From NCBI GenBank assembly GCA_034509425.1, contig JAVTVJ010000076.1, positions 1,178,001-1,242,000 on the forward strand: a stretch of 64,000 nucleotides of DNA. The letters run 5' to 3'. The position numbers were made by a program, and so were the translations under genes. The DNA is from Eopsaltria australis. Taxonomy: Eukaryota; Chordata; Aves; Passeriformes; Petroicidae. Shown piece after piece: positions 1-12,700 of this stretch. Position 1 is the stretch's first letter; every line of letters starts with the position of its first letter. Below the pieces are notes generated by a model. The model did no database searches. It was not told where the DNA came from and saw only the letters and a list, made by a program, of their open reading frames with translations.

Positions 1-2456
1 TTGGGTAATACACTTAATTTCATGGAACCTGCATGCATGAGACAGCTGTAGAAAGGAATTTTAATCAGTATGTTCATTTTCTAATCAAAGCTGCTGCCCA
101 TCATTAAAAATATAGGCCTGCCAAGCTCCAGCTGAAGCCCAGCTTTGCACTGAGGCTGCTGGGAGCTGGGCAGACACGTGCTTCTGCTGACTCTGCTCTG
201 AGAAATCAACTTCTGGCAAAGGAGATGGACAGCAGCTGGCTCTGCTGATGTTGCAACCTTCTGCAGCACAATTTGCCAGCCCTATGTGTCAGAGAGGGGT
301 GTTGCTGGTTTTGGTTATGGTGGTTTTTTGGTTTTTTTTTAAAGGGGTGGGAGAAGACAGCAATTATAAGATTGAACCTGGCAGAAATGAGTTTGGGTTG
401 GGTTTGTGGTTTTTTTTTTTTTTGCAAATAGACATCCTTTAGGTCACAGTGGGGAATTTTGACATTGCAAAGGGGATGAATGAATAAGTAGGCAAAGTAA
501 GAAGAGTCTCTACTTGTAGCTCTAATACACAAATGCTGCCAGCACATCCACACAGGCTGTTGGACCCATGCAGAAGTCTAGGAGGCTTCCTAAAGCTTTT
601 AAACCTATGGAAAATGCCACATGTGAAAGTTAATGCTTTATGAATTGTCATATAATACAAGGGGAAAACGTAGATCATTGTAACGGTGAGCATAATTTAT
701 GCCATAATGAATCTTAAAGGGTGAACTAATTTGTGTTACTTCTAAATTAAGAGGGAAGGATATAGCAAGCTACAGACCCATCCCTAGGGAGCTCAGACTA
801 ACTCCACTAACACCTACTGCACTGTATGTGCAATGCTGATGAACAAGCTCATTCTTCAGGGCTAAGTGGAGACAATCCATCAACTGATACAGTGAAGTCT
901 GCAAGCAGCAAATATTGCAGTGAGTAATTTATAAGTGAGGAGACACTTCTCAGGAATCACAAAAGGCAATTTGATAACAAAATAACTTCATGTCCAAAAC
1001 TCATATCAAAATCAATGTAAAACTCGATGTCTGTTTCCCAACATCACTACAGACAGCAATGGAAAGAATAGGAAGGGAGAAAGGTAGACACATTCCAAAT
1101 CCAAAGTGCACACACAAATTATAGATAATCTCTAAAATCTGAAGACCTGCTAGAATCCAAACATTTCCACAGGATACATCATGCACCTAGCAGCAGTGTG
1201 TGGGTGGACAGTATGCAGTAGTGCATATTTCGCTGAAGTGGAGCTGTGAATGTCAGCATGGACAACCCCTAAAAACCCTCCTCTGTTTTGTCACTACAGC
1301 AGACTATGTAAGAGATCAGTGCAGGGAGCAGCTGAGGGTTAGTGGGACAGATTCTCAAAACTGAACTCCAGAATAATAAAGAGGAAATTGATACCATCTT
1401 TTTATCACAAGACAAACTATCACTTGCACAAGTGTCAAATTGCCAATGCAGTGTAATAAAAAATTGTGTAATACAATAAAATGAAGGAAACCCCTTGAAG
1501 CCCAAAATTATACAAAATGCTCCTAGGAGCATTAGATGTTGCTTAACTGCTGAAAACAGGAGGGATAGCCTAAGATAGGTGAGCAGAGTCTAATCTTGAG
1601 CAAACAGAGAAAGATATCTCCAGAGGCCACTTTCTTCCATCCTAAGATAAGCACCTAAGGAGCTGTGAATCACCAGCTGGGAAGTGCCTGACTCCTCTCA
1701 TCCTAAAGAATGGAGGTGTATCTTCAAGCTGCTGTCTAGTATTTTAAAAGGCAAAACAAACTAGGATTAACCCTTAGAATCCACCTCTAATGAGCCCAGT
1801 TTGTGTGCCTTGTTCACTACAGTTTATAAACTGTTTAAAAAAAATTATTTTCCTCTCACTCAAGCTGGCTGCCTCCTTTACTGTATATTCACATCAGTAT
1901 TCCGTGGGAAAAGCTAAACCTTTCCTGCAGCGAGAGAAGGGTCTCTACTGACAGCTAACTCCTGGTTAGATGCTGTATCTGTAGCAGTGACATCTTGATA
2001 ACTGAAGGATTAAATCTGAAAAAGAAGGTCTACGTGTGTGCTGGAAGGAGGGTGGAAGAGAAGACGAAATACAGAAGCAAAATTCCTTTGGAGTACGAAA
2101 TGTGCTGAGCCTCTGGTATGACAGCCCGTGTACCAACAGCCATAACTAAAGTGCAGACGTATCCTTGCAGCCTGCCAGGCTTCCCCCCCGTCCCAGCACA
2201 GGCAGACACAAGAGACCTTCCCCTTCCCACTCACATTCTCTAAAACCTGGATGCTTACTGACACTTGGCTGTATTTCAGAGCCTGTGTGAGTCATTGAGC
2301 AAGGGCGTATTAGTCACTGCTGAGCAATAGCTCAGGAATTAGGAGCTCCGGGGTTCATGTGTCGGTGGTCACTGTGTATGTGATGTTAAATAGGGCAGGT
2401 TTGCCTGGGAACTCTCCGAGTCATCCCTGGGAACCCTCCATGTCATCCCTCTTTTC

Positions 2457-2478
2457 CTTTTATTTATTTATTTATTTA
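2457..2478. repeat. (TTTA)n microsatellite
   Basis: About five TTTA units between a pyrimidine-rich left flank and gttttcaac. Confidence 0.9.
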
Positions 2479-3222
2479 GTTTTCAACAGGGTTCAGGGAC
2501 AGGGTGTTCCTGCTTTCTGGGTTATTTTGTTACCCGAGGGTGAGCAAGAAGGCAAACTGTGCAAGAAAATGGATTTTATTCATTGTGGGAAAGTCAGTGT
2601 ATATGGGGGGAAAAAATGTGTTCCACATTCTCTCCACATGATTAATTTAAGATTCATGTGGAGATAAACCAAAAATACCCATGAAACAGCTTTGGTTTTT
2701 GCATTTCATTTCCACAGGAGATTCCCAGAGTTGTTTGTTTGAAATAAACAACATAAAAGGAGATCCTCTGCCCACTCTCTGATGTGAAGCAATTAATGTC
2801 TGGATCAGCATTTCCACTCTTAATTCTGCTTTTCATATGGTTTGTTTTAAAAATTTACTTCAGTCATGAACTTACCATGTAATAATACTTTGCATTTAGA
2901 AAAGTCTTTCATCTGAACAGCACAAAGTGCTTTGAAAATGTTAGTCAATTAGGATTCACAACAGCATGAGAAATACAGGCTTTTTTTTCCAAGAGGAACT
3001 GAGGCATTCAGGGTGAGAGACCCTGGTGACATTTTGCATGGTGATACGACAGAGTATCAGAAACCCAGATTTCTGTTAATTAATTCTGATAATCACTTGA
3101 ACCCATCACTGTTCTACTTAAAAACAGTTTTTTTTCATTTTCATACTGAGAAGAAACTTAAAACAGTTACTTCTTTAAATTTTTTCTACATGGCTGGATG
3201 TAGGTGTAGGATATGAGGTAAT

Positions 3223-3359
3223 AATAGATTGTAAAAAAGATCTTGTATGTATAATCCTCATGGATGATTGTAAGACTTCATTGATGAAACCAATAGATTG
3301 TAAAAAAGATCTTGTATGTATAATCCTCATGGATGATTGTAAGACTTCATTGATGAAAC
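3223..3359. repeat. Perfect tandem duplication, period 69
   Basis: A 68-base unit (aatagattgtaaaaaagatc to ttgatgaaac) occurs at 3223-3290 and again, identical, at 3292-3359, with one base between. The identity points to a recent duplication or a collapsed/expanded assembly repeat. Confidence 0.97.
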
Positions 3360-4341
3360 AGAGGAAGTCACCTGCTGTTGATCTGCAGTCATCTTATGGG
3401 TGTCGAGCATCAAATGTTAACAGCACACTACACCTGCACTGCAGCAGAGCCTGCAACTGATAATGCAGATGGGAAGAGGAACTGTAAATTATACTTATCT
3501 GAGGCAGAATTTGCCCTTGGTCTCATGATCATTGAGAGTACAGATGGGGTTAAGTCTAGGTAATTTAGGCAACTAATTTACACTTTAAATTTCCAAAACT
3601 GAGCATAATCATGCAACCAGGAGGAAGGGAGGAAAGAAAAGAAATTTTATAGGAGCCCATAGGATTACACAGCTCTATTGAATTCTGAAACAAGTAGTTT
3701 CAAGTCAAGTAGTTACAGAAGAGTGAAGTATGTGCAGGAAGCATAAAATCAATGAAAGGGAGAGGAGATGCCACTCCTGATCATCTGCCCAGCTGCAAGC
3801 TGGAAAAGCTTGGCACAAAAAGCAGTGGCAGGTGTGGGAAAAGCTAGCAGACAGACTGGAGGAACTGGGCTATTTGAGGACTTTATAATCTCCTGAGTCA
3901 CAGAATTCACAAAATTAGTGTTGTCAGTGGTGCTCTGATATCCTACTTGGTTTGTGACATTCACTTTGACCTTGCTATCCATTTTGGAACAAGACAATGC
4001 CATTACCTTAACTGAGAAACAAGAGCCCTGGAAAGAAAACTGTAGTGGGCTCTGTTTGAGGTGCTGCAGAGAGAAGCATGGAGGGAGGAGGTAAGTCCTC
4101 ATTAGTCCTGTTAACTCTATTTCTCTTTCTGAACATGTTTTTTCTACCAATTACAACAACTGATCTAATTTCAGTAGTCAAGGACCACCACATCTGCTCC
4201 TCTCACAGTCCAATCTTCAATGCAGAGATTAATTACCCATGCTTTACACTTAATGGCATAACTAAGAACAAAAATTATCATTATATCAGTAAGTTTCCCT
4301 CCAAACAAATTAATTTAAACTTTGTTTTAACCATTAAATAG

Positions 4342-4396
4342 CAGGTTGGTAGGGACCTCAAGGATCATCTGGTCCAACCTGTTCAAATCCCCTGAA
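4342..4396 (-). mobile_element. CR1 LINE 3' fragment (minus strand)
   Basis: A short stretch matches the reversed CR1 3' end: gttggtagggacctcaagg, then atcatctggtccaacctgtt. Only about 55 bases are recognisable, without the terminal octamer repeats. It is an old, truncated copy. Confidence 0.75.
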
Positions 4397-5459
4397 GACT
4401 ATAATACCAAAGTCTGCATATAAACTGGCTCCCTGACCTTTGTCAGGAGAAAATGTATTTCAGCTTTTACTCTGGAGAGGCAAGGGTAAGGAACTTGTGT
4501 GAATGCTAATAAGCTATGCAGCATACACTGTGCTGGGAGGATTGCAGAGTCATACATTACCCTAATGACTCCTAAGAGGGAGTGACAGTCCTGCTCCACA
4601 CTATATTGATCATCAGAGCAGCTGCCAAACAAAACAGCGGTGACACATCAAATATACATTGAACTTGGCTCTATTTCTCACAGCATCTTGTTCCAGGACT
4701 TGTAAGTGAACAACTTGAGGCATGAAATGGTCCTGTTTGCATTTACTGTGTGTTCCTTCTGGGGAGCTCTCTGTAACTACGGTGTCAAAACGTTTCTCAT
4801 CTTCTGACACGTAGCTCTTGCTCCAATCTCCTGTGATTCCCATTTTTCAGAAGAGGACCTGCACCATAACTGAACAGGGTCTTCTTTAGGATCACATGGG
4901 AAGTGTGTGTCAAAACAGAGGAGTTTCACCTGTCCATCACAGTGGCCTAAGAGCAAAGCCATCTTTCAAAAGGTTCTCAGGTATAATCTTTTTTTTCTTG
5001 TCAAATTGTTATGACTCTGAGTGCCATCGGTCTTCTGATTGCTTAGGGCCTGGCTCACTGTGATCAAGGGCAGCACATTCAGTCCCTGTCATTAAACAGT
5101 TCTGCCTTTAACCCCCGGAGGTGAATGACATTACATATTTTTACAATGTGGTATGTGGCAATGTTCAGATATGGGTTATGAAAGAGTGTTTTTTACAGGC
5201 AGACCTGCAAACATATAAAGCTGTTCTAAGCAAGGTCAGAATAATTCATGATACATATTTTGGCTCAGCTTGAGGATCATCAGCAAAATCTGCATACAGA
5301 AAATAGCAGGCAAGACTAATAAAAAATCTAATAGTTCATTATGATTTGGTTTAATAGCCCTTTCAGCTGCTCTTTTCTCATGCCAATAAACATTGGCCAT
5401 TACCTGCCTATGAACCTTTGTTTAGCTTTCCATGAGCCACACCTCAGAAAAGACACTAC
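4397..5459. other. Intergenic DNA between CR1 copies
   Basis: Nothing recognisable: no gene, no clear repeat. Confidence 0.65.
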
Positions 5460-5702
5460 AAGAGGGCTTTAGAGGAACTTTCTGCAAGGGCATAAAGTGA
5501 TAAAACAAGAGGGAATGGTTTTAAGTGGAACAAGGGCAGGTTTAGATTAGACATTGGGAAGAAATCCTTTACTGTGAGGGTGGTGAGGCACTGGCACAGG
5601 TTTCCCTGAGAAGTTGTGGGTGCCCCACCCTTGGAAGTGTTCAAGGCCAGGCTGGACAGGAGTTTGAGCAACCTGGTCCAGTGGAAGGTGTCCCTGCCCA
5701 TG
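5460..5702 (+). mobile_element. CR1 LINE 3' region, left part, interrupted by an LTR
   Basis: Plus-strand CR1: the stretch ending ORF2 and the 3' UTR is recognisable by phrases such as tttagattagacattgggaag, the GGTGAGGCACTGGCACAGG block, ttcaaggccaggctgga and ccagtggaaggtgtccctg. It stops abruptly in CCCATG at 5702, where an LTR begins. The missing tail reappears at 6663. It is 5'-truncated and non-coding. Confidence 0.9.
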
Positions 5703-6662
5703 TGTAAAGACTTACAGAGCACAGTTGCCTGTCTCAAACACTGAAGGCCACAGAAGGACTTTGCCATGAGGTAAGTACAGAAGGGAGTGACAGGATGGCA
5801 CTAATTCCAGTGCTGGTAGAGGTGATATCTGTTTAGCACATCCCAGGTAACACATCCAGACAAAAATTTACACTATGGTAAGCTGTATAAAGAAATAACT
5901 GCTTGTACACTTATCACTGGCCAGACAAGGATGACCCCAAGTTATGGGACAGATGGCACCTGACCACCAATGACCACTGAACCCCCCTGAATATACCTGG
6001 AATGTGAACAGAAAGTTAAGCCACCACAGCAGGAACTTGAGATAAGATAAAGGCGGTACTATTGTGTTGGGTGTTACCTCATGCCTAGGGAAAGGTTAGC
6101 GAAACTGGAAGAGAAGAATGTATCACTCATAATGGACACAAATAATGCAGAATTTATGGGCCACAAGGAGAGCCAACTCAGCTGAAATCAGCTTGGATGG
6201 GGTAAAAGGTAATTCTAGCAGGGGAAGATTGTGACCTCCAACTCACAGACCAGCAACCCAAGAAACCTACTGAACTGAAATGAAGAGAAAGAGCACGTGG
6301 ACTAATTAGCATTAGAAGTGAGGGAATAATTTAACCAATAGAATAAGAGAACTGTGTAGCCAATGAGCATTAATTCCTTTGCTTGCTAAGGTGTATAAAT
6401 AGTGAAAAGTTTTGAATTACCTTGGGACCCCCACCACCAAGAAATTCAGGGTAAAGGAGGACAGGATGACAGGACAGGATGCTGCTGGGTTTGGGTTGAG
6501 ACTATCTGATGCTTGATCCCTCTTTCTTCTCTCTTTTCTATTTCTTTCTCTCTCTCTACCTCACATTTATTGTTAAATAAAATTGTATTATTGACTTCCC
6601 CATATGGTCTTGTTTGCATCTTAATTCAGGCAGAGGCATCTCTCAGCAGTTGGATCTTAACA
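5703..6662 (+). mobile_element. Solo LTR of an endogenous retrovirus, inserted in a CR1
   Basis: About 960 bp beginning TGTAAAG and ending TTAACA, so it has the TG...CA ends of an LTR. Two CCAAT boxes (6335-6339 and 6360-6364) precede a TATA box (tataaat, 6394-6400). A poly(A) signal AATAAA lies at 6576-6581, giving the U3-R-U5 order in plus orientation. The flanks are CCATG (5698-5702) and TCATG (6663-6667), a 4-of-5 match fitting a slightly decayed target duplication. The CR1 sequence resumes exactly after the element. No gag, pol or env frames are present, so this is a recombined solo LTR. The family is not assigned; the first ~160 bases could be a less typical U3 or a separate piece. Confidence 0.75.
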
Positions 6663-6728
6663 TCATGGCAGGGAGGTTGGAGCTAGATTATCTTTAACAC
6701 CCCAACCCAAAACCATTGTATGATTCTT
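6663..6728 (+). mobile_element. CR1 LINE 3' tail, right part of the interrupted copy
   Basis: The sequence catggcagggaggttggag, then a diverged 'tctttaa..ccccaaccc' block and a terminal attgtatgattctt, is the 3' end of a plus-strand CR1. It continues the copy that stops at 5702, which shows the LTR is younger than the CR1. Confidence 0.88.
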
Positions 6729-9700
6729 TATGGAAAGGATGTTTGCAAAGACACTCAATGGTCTGGAAAAACCAAGCCAGATCTGGTATTTTATGTCCAC
6801 ACCCAGAACAGTTACATAGGAATAATTTCTCTGTATCAAAAGTTAGTTTCAAAAGTCTTGTTTATAAACCGTTCCTTTTTAAGGCTAATTCCAGAACATT
6901 AGATGCCCTTGGGTAGTCTTACCTATTATTTTGTTTCTCTGATAAGAGGCCTGCTTGAATATTTGAGATTTATCCTGCAGAGCACATTAACAGGATACAG
7001 TCACATCAACATCTGACTGGAAGGATCACTAGCTGTGAACTTACAAAACCTCAGCTATTTTGTGGAAACGGCGCTTTGCACACTTGATCCCCAGGCGCCA
7101 GGGAACAAGCTCCCTGGATCAGACATTTACCATAGAGTATGCTCCAGCAGTTACCGGGATGCTCCAGCAGTTACCGGATACTCTGTGAACCCACATCCCA
7201 ATTAACTCCTCAATAACATGTTCACAGGCCTAAGCACAAGACAGTTAATCTGCAATGTTCAATAACAGGGACTCTTCAGCATCAGGTAGACAATGTTCGT
7301 GTCATGTGAGAGGTTTTGGATGTTAACAGAGGGTGGGAGCAACTGCTTTGCCAGTGAGTGCGTTTTGAGACAAGCTTTGAAGGAAGAGAAGGGAGGATTC
7401 TTAGAGTGCTCAAAGCCTGAAAAGCAAGGATTTTTTTCCCCCCTCCAAATAACAAACAAAGCTGAGACCACAGAGTCTGCCCATCCTGAGTCCCTGGGAT
7501 ACTGGAGGGAGATGATGAGTGATTAGAAACAGCTGAAATACTGTTTTAAACATCTATTAATTAATCCTGTGGCAATCCCACTGTCTTCAGAACTTCCTTC
7601 AACAGGAAATTTTCCTTCCATTCTCTGAATGCTGGAGACCATTTTTTCTCATTATTATATGTCAAAAACTTGTTTTGAAATGAATTTGTCAGACTGCCCT
7701 GAGTGATGCTGTACTTACCAAATAACCCTGCGAACGTGAAGAACCACCACGGAGCATTAAACAACTCACTCCACCTATAGGAAACAGCCTGTAGTGCATA
7801 AACATCATCTCCGGGCACGATCTCATCTGCGTTCCCACTGCCAGGTATCCAGCTTGGCAGGACACCAGCATTCGGCTTCTAAAAACAAACCTGTGACAGC
7901 AGCAGGCTCTCTCCCACAACCACTTTTAGTCGTCTTCCAAAGCTGGGGCTGGGAAGCAGCCTTTGAAGAGGGGCCAACAAGGAGAATCTTCCTAACTATC
8001 CTACAGGGCAAGTCTGCACCTCAGGATGTGTGTGTGTGGATCCCTCAGCACTACTGCACAGGTAGGACACCCAGGAATCGTAGTGCTGAAAACCCCAACA
8101 ATTCAAGACCTTCATCCTCAACAAAAAGAGACAGGAACACACATGAAATAGGTGTTAATTGTGTTGTTCTTGCTCTGCACAACACTGACTCATTCCTTCC
8201 ATTTTGACAGGCTATATCCGGAAAAACAACTCTCAGTGGTGGCTGGCGCTGCCTGCAATCCTGGCAGAGATACAGTAAGACAGATCACTCCTCTTTTTAT
8301 AGGTGTAAAAAGGCCCACAGTGAGAAACAATCAAGATGGAAGGAGGCATTTTTGTTTACTCCGCAAAGCTGTTTGAGAAGTGGGCACGTGCTATTCTGTC
8401 CTTTCCACCTTTTTTCCTGGATTACTTTGTCACTGGGGCAGGTTCCAATATCCCCGATATGGAGATAAAAACATGGGGGCAGTGTAAGTAATCTGGCCTT
8501 GCTTCTGTGAACTCTGCTTGCACTGAGCTTGCTTTGCTCTTGAGTGTGTCAGCTATGTGTGTGTCATCTGGGAAAGCCAGAGGATTTCTCTGAGACTCCG
8601 ACATAAAACTCACATGGGAATAATTCCCTAAAGCAGAGCCACAACCTCTTAATGGACCTCTACAGAGAGAGGAAGAGTGCTGGGAGGAAATGCTGGGATC
8701 GGGAGTGGTAACTGAAAGATGCAGCTGATTAGAAGAGAAGGGAAGGAGTCCCAAGAAGCTTGAAAGAGTGAACCTCAGCTATCAAAGCACCTTGCTGCTG
8801 TCCTGCTCTGAGGATAACCTAACTCAAATGCTTGAGATAAAACTGGCAATTAAGTGTGGAGTGGTCATCCGAAAGCTTATGGGGTATAAATCAGCGTGTG
8901 GGAGAAGGATGCTGTCCCTTCCCATTACAAGTGGTTTTCTCCTGACCATGCAGGAAGCTGTGGCAGAGCTGGTCCTCGGACGTGATCTGAGGAGCTCCAG
9001 CAGTCACAGTTCCACCCCTGTTTGCTGGTGGCAGATGCTGCACTTCTCTCATTGACTGAACACACATTTGAATGCCACAAATGTCCAAAAGGCAGACGTG
9101 TTAAACTGGTATTGTCTCACAGAGCGAAATAAAAAGCAGCACATAGAATAATGGAAATTTATAGGATTATTATAATTTATAAGAAAATAAAAATAACCCC
9201 AAAAACCTGAACATACTCTGTCCCAGCTCCCACTGGAACGTGCTGCAGTGTGTTCACCTTCACCCGCAGGGAAGGGATGGGAGAACAAATGCCAAATGCC
9301 AGATGTTCTATTGCATAATGTATTACTGGAAAATGGAATAAGGATGAATATATAGATCAGTGGTGAATTATACAAAATAAGTAATAACAAAATTCACTCT
9401 CATGCAAGAAGCACTACAGTTATCTATAGGAACCAGAGGAAACTCTGTCCCTTGTCAGAGTTTTAGCTAGACTTGACACAGTACACTCATCAGGAACATG
9501 CCTGGGAAAATGATATATTATCTGGACCACTTTACCATCTCTAAAAAACCATCATAATATAGAAAATTCTGCTTCAATACCTTCAATTCACATACAAATG
9601 AACTGAATATTTTCCTATGTTAGATAAGAATTAAGAAAATATCTTTTTTATCTCATTGAAGAAAAAAAGAAAATAAAAATATTTACTTTAATGGTGACTG

Positions 9701-12700
9701 CTCCCCTTCTTCTAAAGACTAGAACTCACTGTAAAACAGGCCTATGATTAATCTCTTTGTGTAAATCTAAAGTCATTTGCCCAGGCCACCAAGTTCTACC
9801 AGATGGAGCCTGAACTCTGAGTCACAGAGTTCCATGAAACCAACAGCTAGCAAGGACTCTCCTGTGTTTCAGTGGCTGCTTCCTCTGAGCCACATGTTCA
9901 TTCATGTGATGAAATTTTAAGTAACTATAGCTTGAAGGCAACATCTGTTCTGAGAGACTTCAGGGACCAGAAGGTACAGAGATTGCATTTTAACAGTTGG
10001 TTTCCTGAGTGCCTATGCCACCAATTTCTAAAGAGCCAAGTCCATGGCATGCTTTAAACCCTAAGATATGATTTACACAGAGGCAAACAGCTTGGTGCAG
10101 CTTAGGCTGTCTTTTGGCAGAACTGTTGAAAATCATGGGTTGTTTTCCTCACCTCTACTTTTCCCCATGCCTTGCTCCCTCTTACTGTTTCCTGACTCCA
10201 GCATCACTATTTGAACACATAATGAAACCACACACTGAGCCTGAGACTATTTCTGGAGAAATGCTTGTGATACCTATTGAGAAAGGGTATGGCAACAAAA
10301 GGTATGGTGACAGATGCCTGGAAGATGCATGGAGAGGGAAAAAAAGGACAAGTAAAGGTAGAGAAAGTAAGTTTCTACATATTGTCCTGATGAATGCAGT
10401 AGATACACCTTCAAGAGCAGCAGGGCATTGGAAGTGCTGATACAGAGAGCCAGTGCAAGCCCATGGACAACAACCAGTCAATTGAGATACATCAAGTAGC
10501 TTCATCCTAATGCTAAGGAAAGAGAAGGGAAAGGGAAGGACAAGCTTAGATAATGGTATTACCAAGGGTTTTATCATCTGGGTGTCCTTGCACAGAGGCT
10601 TAAGTTTGTTGTTTCATGCTGTGGAACAGCACTGAGGCATTGAACTTTGGGATCTGGGAGGGAAAATGGGGTAGCCATTTCAGGCTTCCAAAGGAGAGTG
10701 CAGGAATGCAACAAGAGGGCTGTGTTTCTACAGCTTGATGAATCACTGTCCATCAGCTGTACACACCAACATAAAACAGCTTCACCTTTCATATCTGCAA
10801 GCCAAAATGTGTGAACTGACCCTAAGATGAAGGTGAATCCCTTCCAAGGCACTGTGAGAGGAGTTTCAGCAAATGCATGATGATTGTTACCCAGACAGGC
10901 TCAAAACAAACCTGAGGTGCATCTTATCAGACAGATGGCAAAGTCACAGTATCCACACTGCTTTTATTCAGATAGTGATATAAATCACCATGGTTTTGGC
11001 ACTGATAATCTACAATCAGTTGTTTCCCCATATATTTCATTGACTTTCCTTATAAGACACACTGAAAAACCGCCCAAAGTTAATTTCTTTCTTGGACCCT
11101 GTATTAAAAAGAAATGTGAATATTATAAAACTGCCCTGGGAAAAAGAGAGAGGGTTGAGTTTCATACCAATAACAGGTTTTTTTTAAAATCCAAGCCCAG
11201 ATCACGAGGCATCCCTTGTGTATTATAAAACTACATGTAAATAAATCATAAGCCTCTTAGGTGGAGGAGGAGTTAGGGACTGCTAACCTTTCCCTTTAGG
11301 GTCTGTGCTCTGAGTAGTTTAGGAACCTCCCTTTTTTTTTCTGTGCTGCAGGCAGATGTCTGAGTTCAGCTAAGCCATTCCAGCAGATGTTTCACAACAT
11401 TCATGTACCTTGGGATACCCTCCATCCCAAGCAAGCAGTCATTGGCATGGCTGGTGTATGGTGAGATCACTCACCCACTCTGTTAGTAAGGGACTACTAA
11501 AAGTGTAGGGGACAAAGCCAAGAAAGCAGCTAAGTATCACTAGACCTTTTTTTAACAAGTTCATTCAGTTTATGGTACAGAGGTAATTTTAAAAATCATC
11601 ATTGCATTGTTCCTCAATTTAGGGAAGCACCAAAGCTGCAGGATGCCCAGCATTAATCTTTCTCATGGCTAAATAAAACTTCGTGTTTATATGGCATTTT
11701 CTGGTGTGAAAAAGGCTCTATCATTCTTCTATCTATCTGAAGAGTTTGATCTTTACATATTCAAAAGCCAGTGGCTTCCAGTTCAAACTGGGCTGCTGAA
11801 AAAAAAAAATAAATGTGTCCAAATGCAACAGAGGCCATGCAAACATTGCACACACAAACACTCAGAGATATTTGGGAAATGTACATGTAAGTAGTGCATC
11901 TGAGGCATATGTATGCTTAAATAGTGGGTTTGTGTGCCCTGGATACTGTTCACTTGAATGAACTTTCCCTCAGAGCAAAGTGTAGTTTTCCATCTCGTAC
12001 TCATAATTTTTTCCCCATAAAAATATTTTAATGATTTAAGTCCCACAAGCCCAAGAGCTCCAGATGCATATTTTAGTTGTTTGTCATAAGAACTATCCAA
12101 CATAAAAAATGACCACCCTTTCAGCCAGAATGAGTTTGCACAATGTTTAATGTTAAAGTGAAGTAGAAGAGTTTTTTGTTATAGTGAATAAGTCCTTGTA
12201 AAAGTGTCATTTGTGAAACTTTAAAATCAGCAGTGGAAAAAAAAGATTTTTTTTTGCCATCTGAAATTCTTTAAAAGGGAATAGGTCTCTAGAAGGTAAA
12301 TGCTTGTTTCTATCAGAGGCAGCAATAACCTTCCAATTGATTTCAGTGGTGCTTAAGTTTTAGACAGATACAACTTTTAGCTTTTTCACTTTTTAGCTTT
12401 TTGGAGTCTTGAATTATCACCATCCTACTGGTAACTCTTTTGGGAAGAACTGTGTGCCTACCATCTTAACCAAACTCTCCTGAAAGGGTAAGTAAATAAA
12501 AGCCATAGATATTTTTCCTAAGCCATCCTAACAGATGAATAAAACAAATCACTTATTTTCCAGAGGGCCACACAACACACTGCTCACCTGCCTATAAATG
12601 TTGCTAAATGAAGGCAAGGCATGGATCTATCTGTCTGGCTCCATATTTCTTCTCCTCGGTGCATCCATCCATTTTGTTGGGGCCTGGATGTGGATGCAAC

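Larger units (their letters stand above)
1..4341. other. Intergenic DNA without a recognised gene
   Basis: Apart from a 14-T run (410-423), the TTTA repeat and the 69-base duplication, I see no transposon with clear ends and no exon-like frame. Short frames (up to 115 codons) look random. Confidence 0.7.

Noticed and set aside
745..960. Resemblance to LINE reverse transcriptase (tatagcaagctacagaccca)
   Set aside because: One short motif only; no continuous reading frame or flanking LINE sequence.
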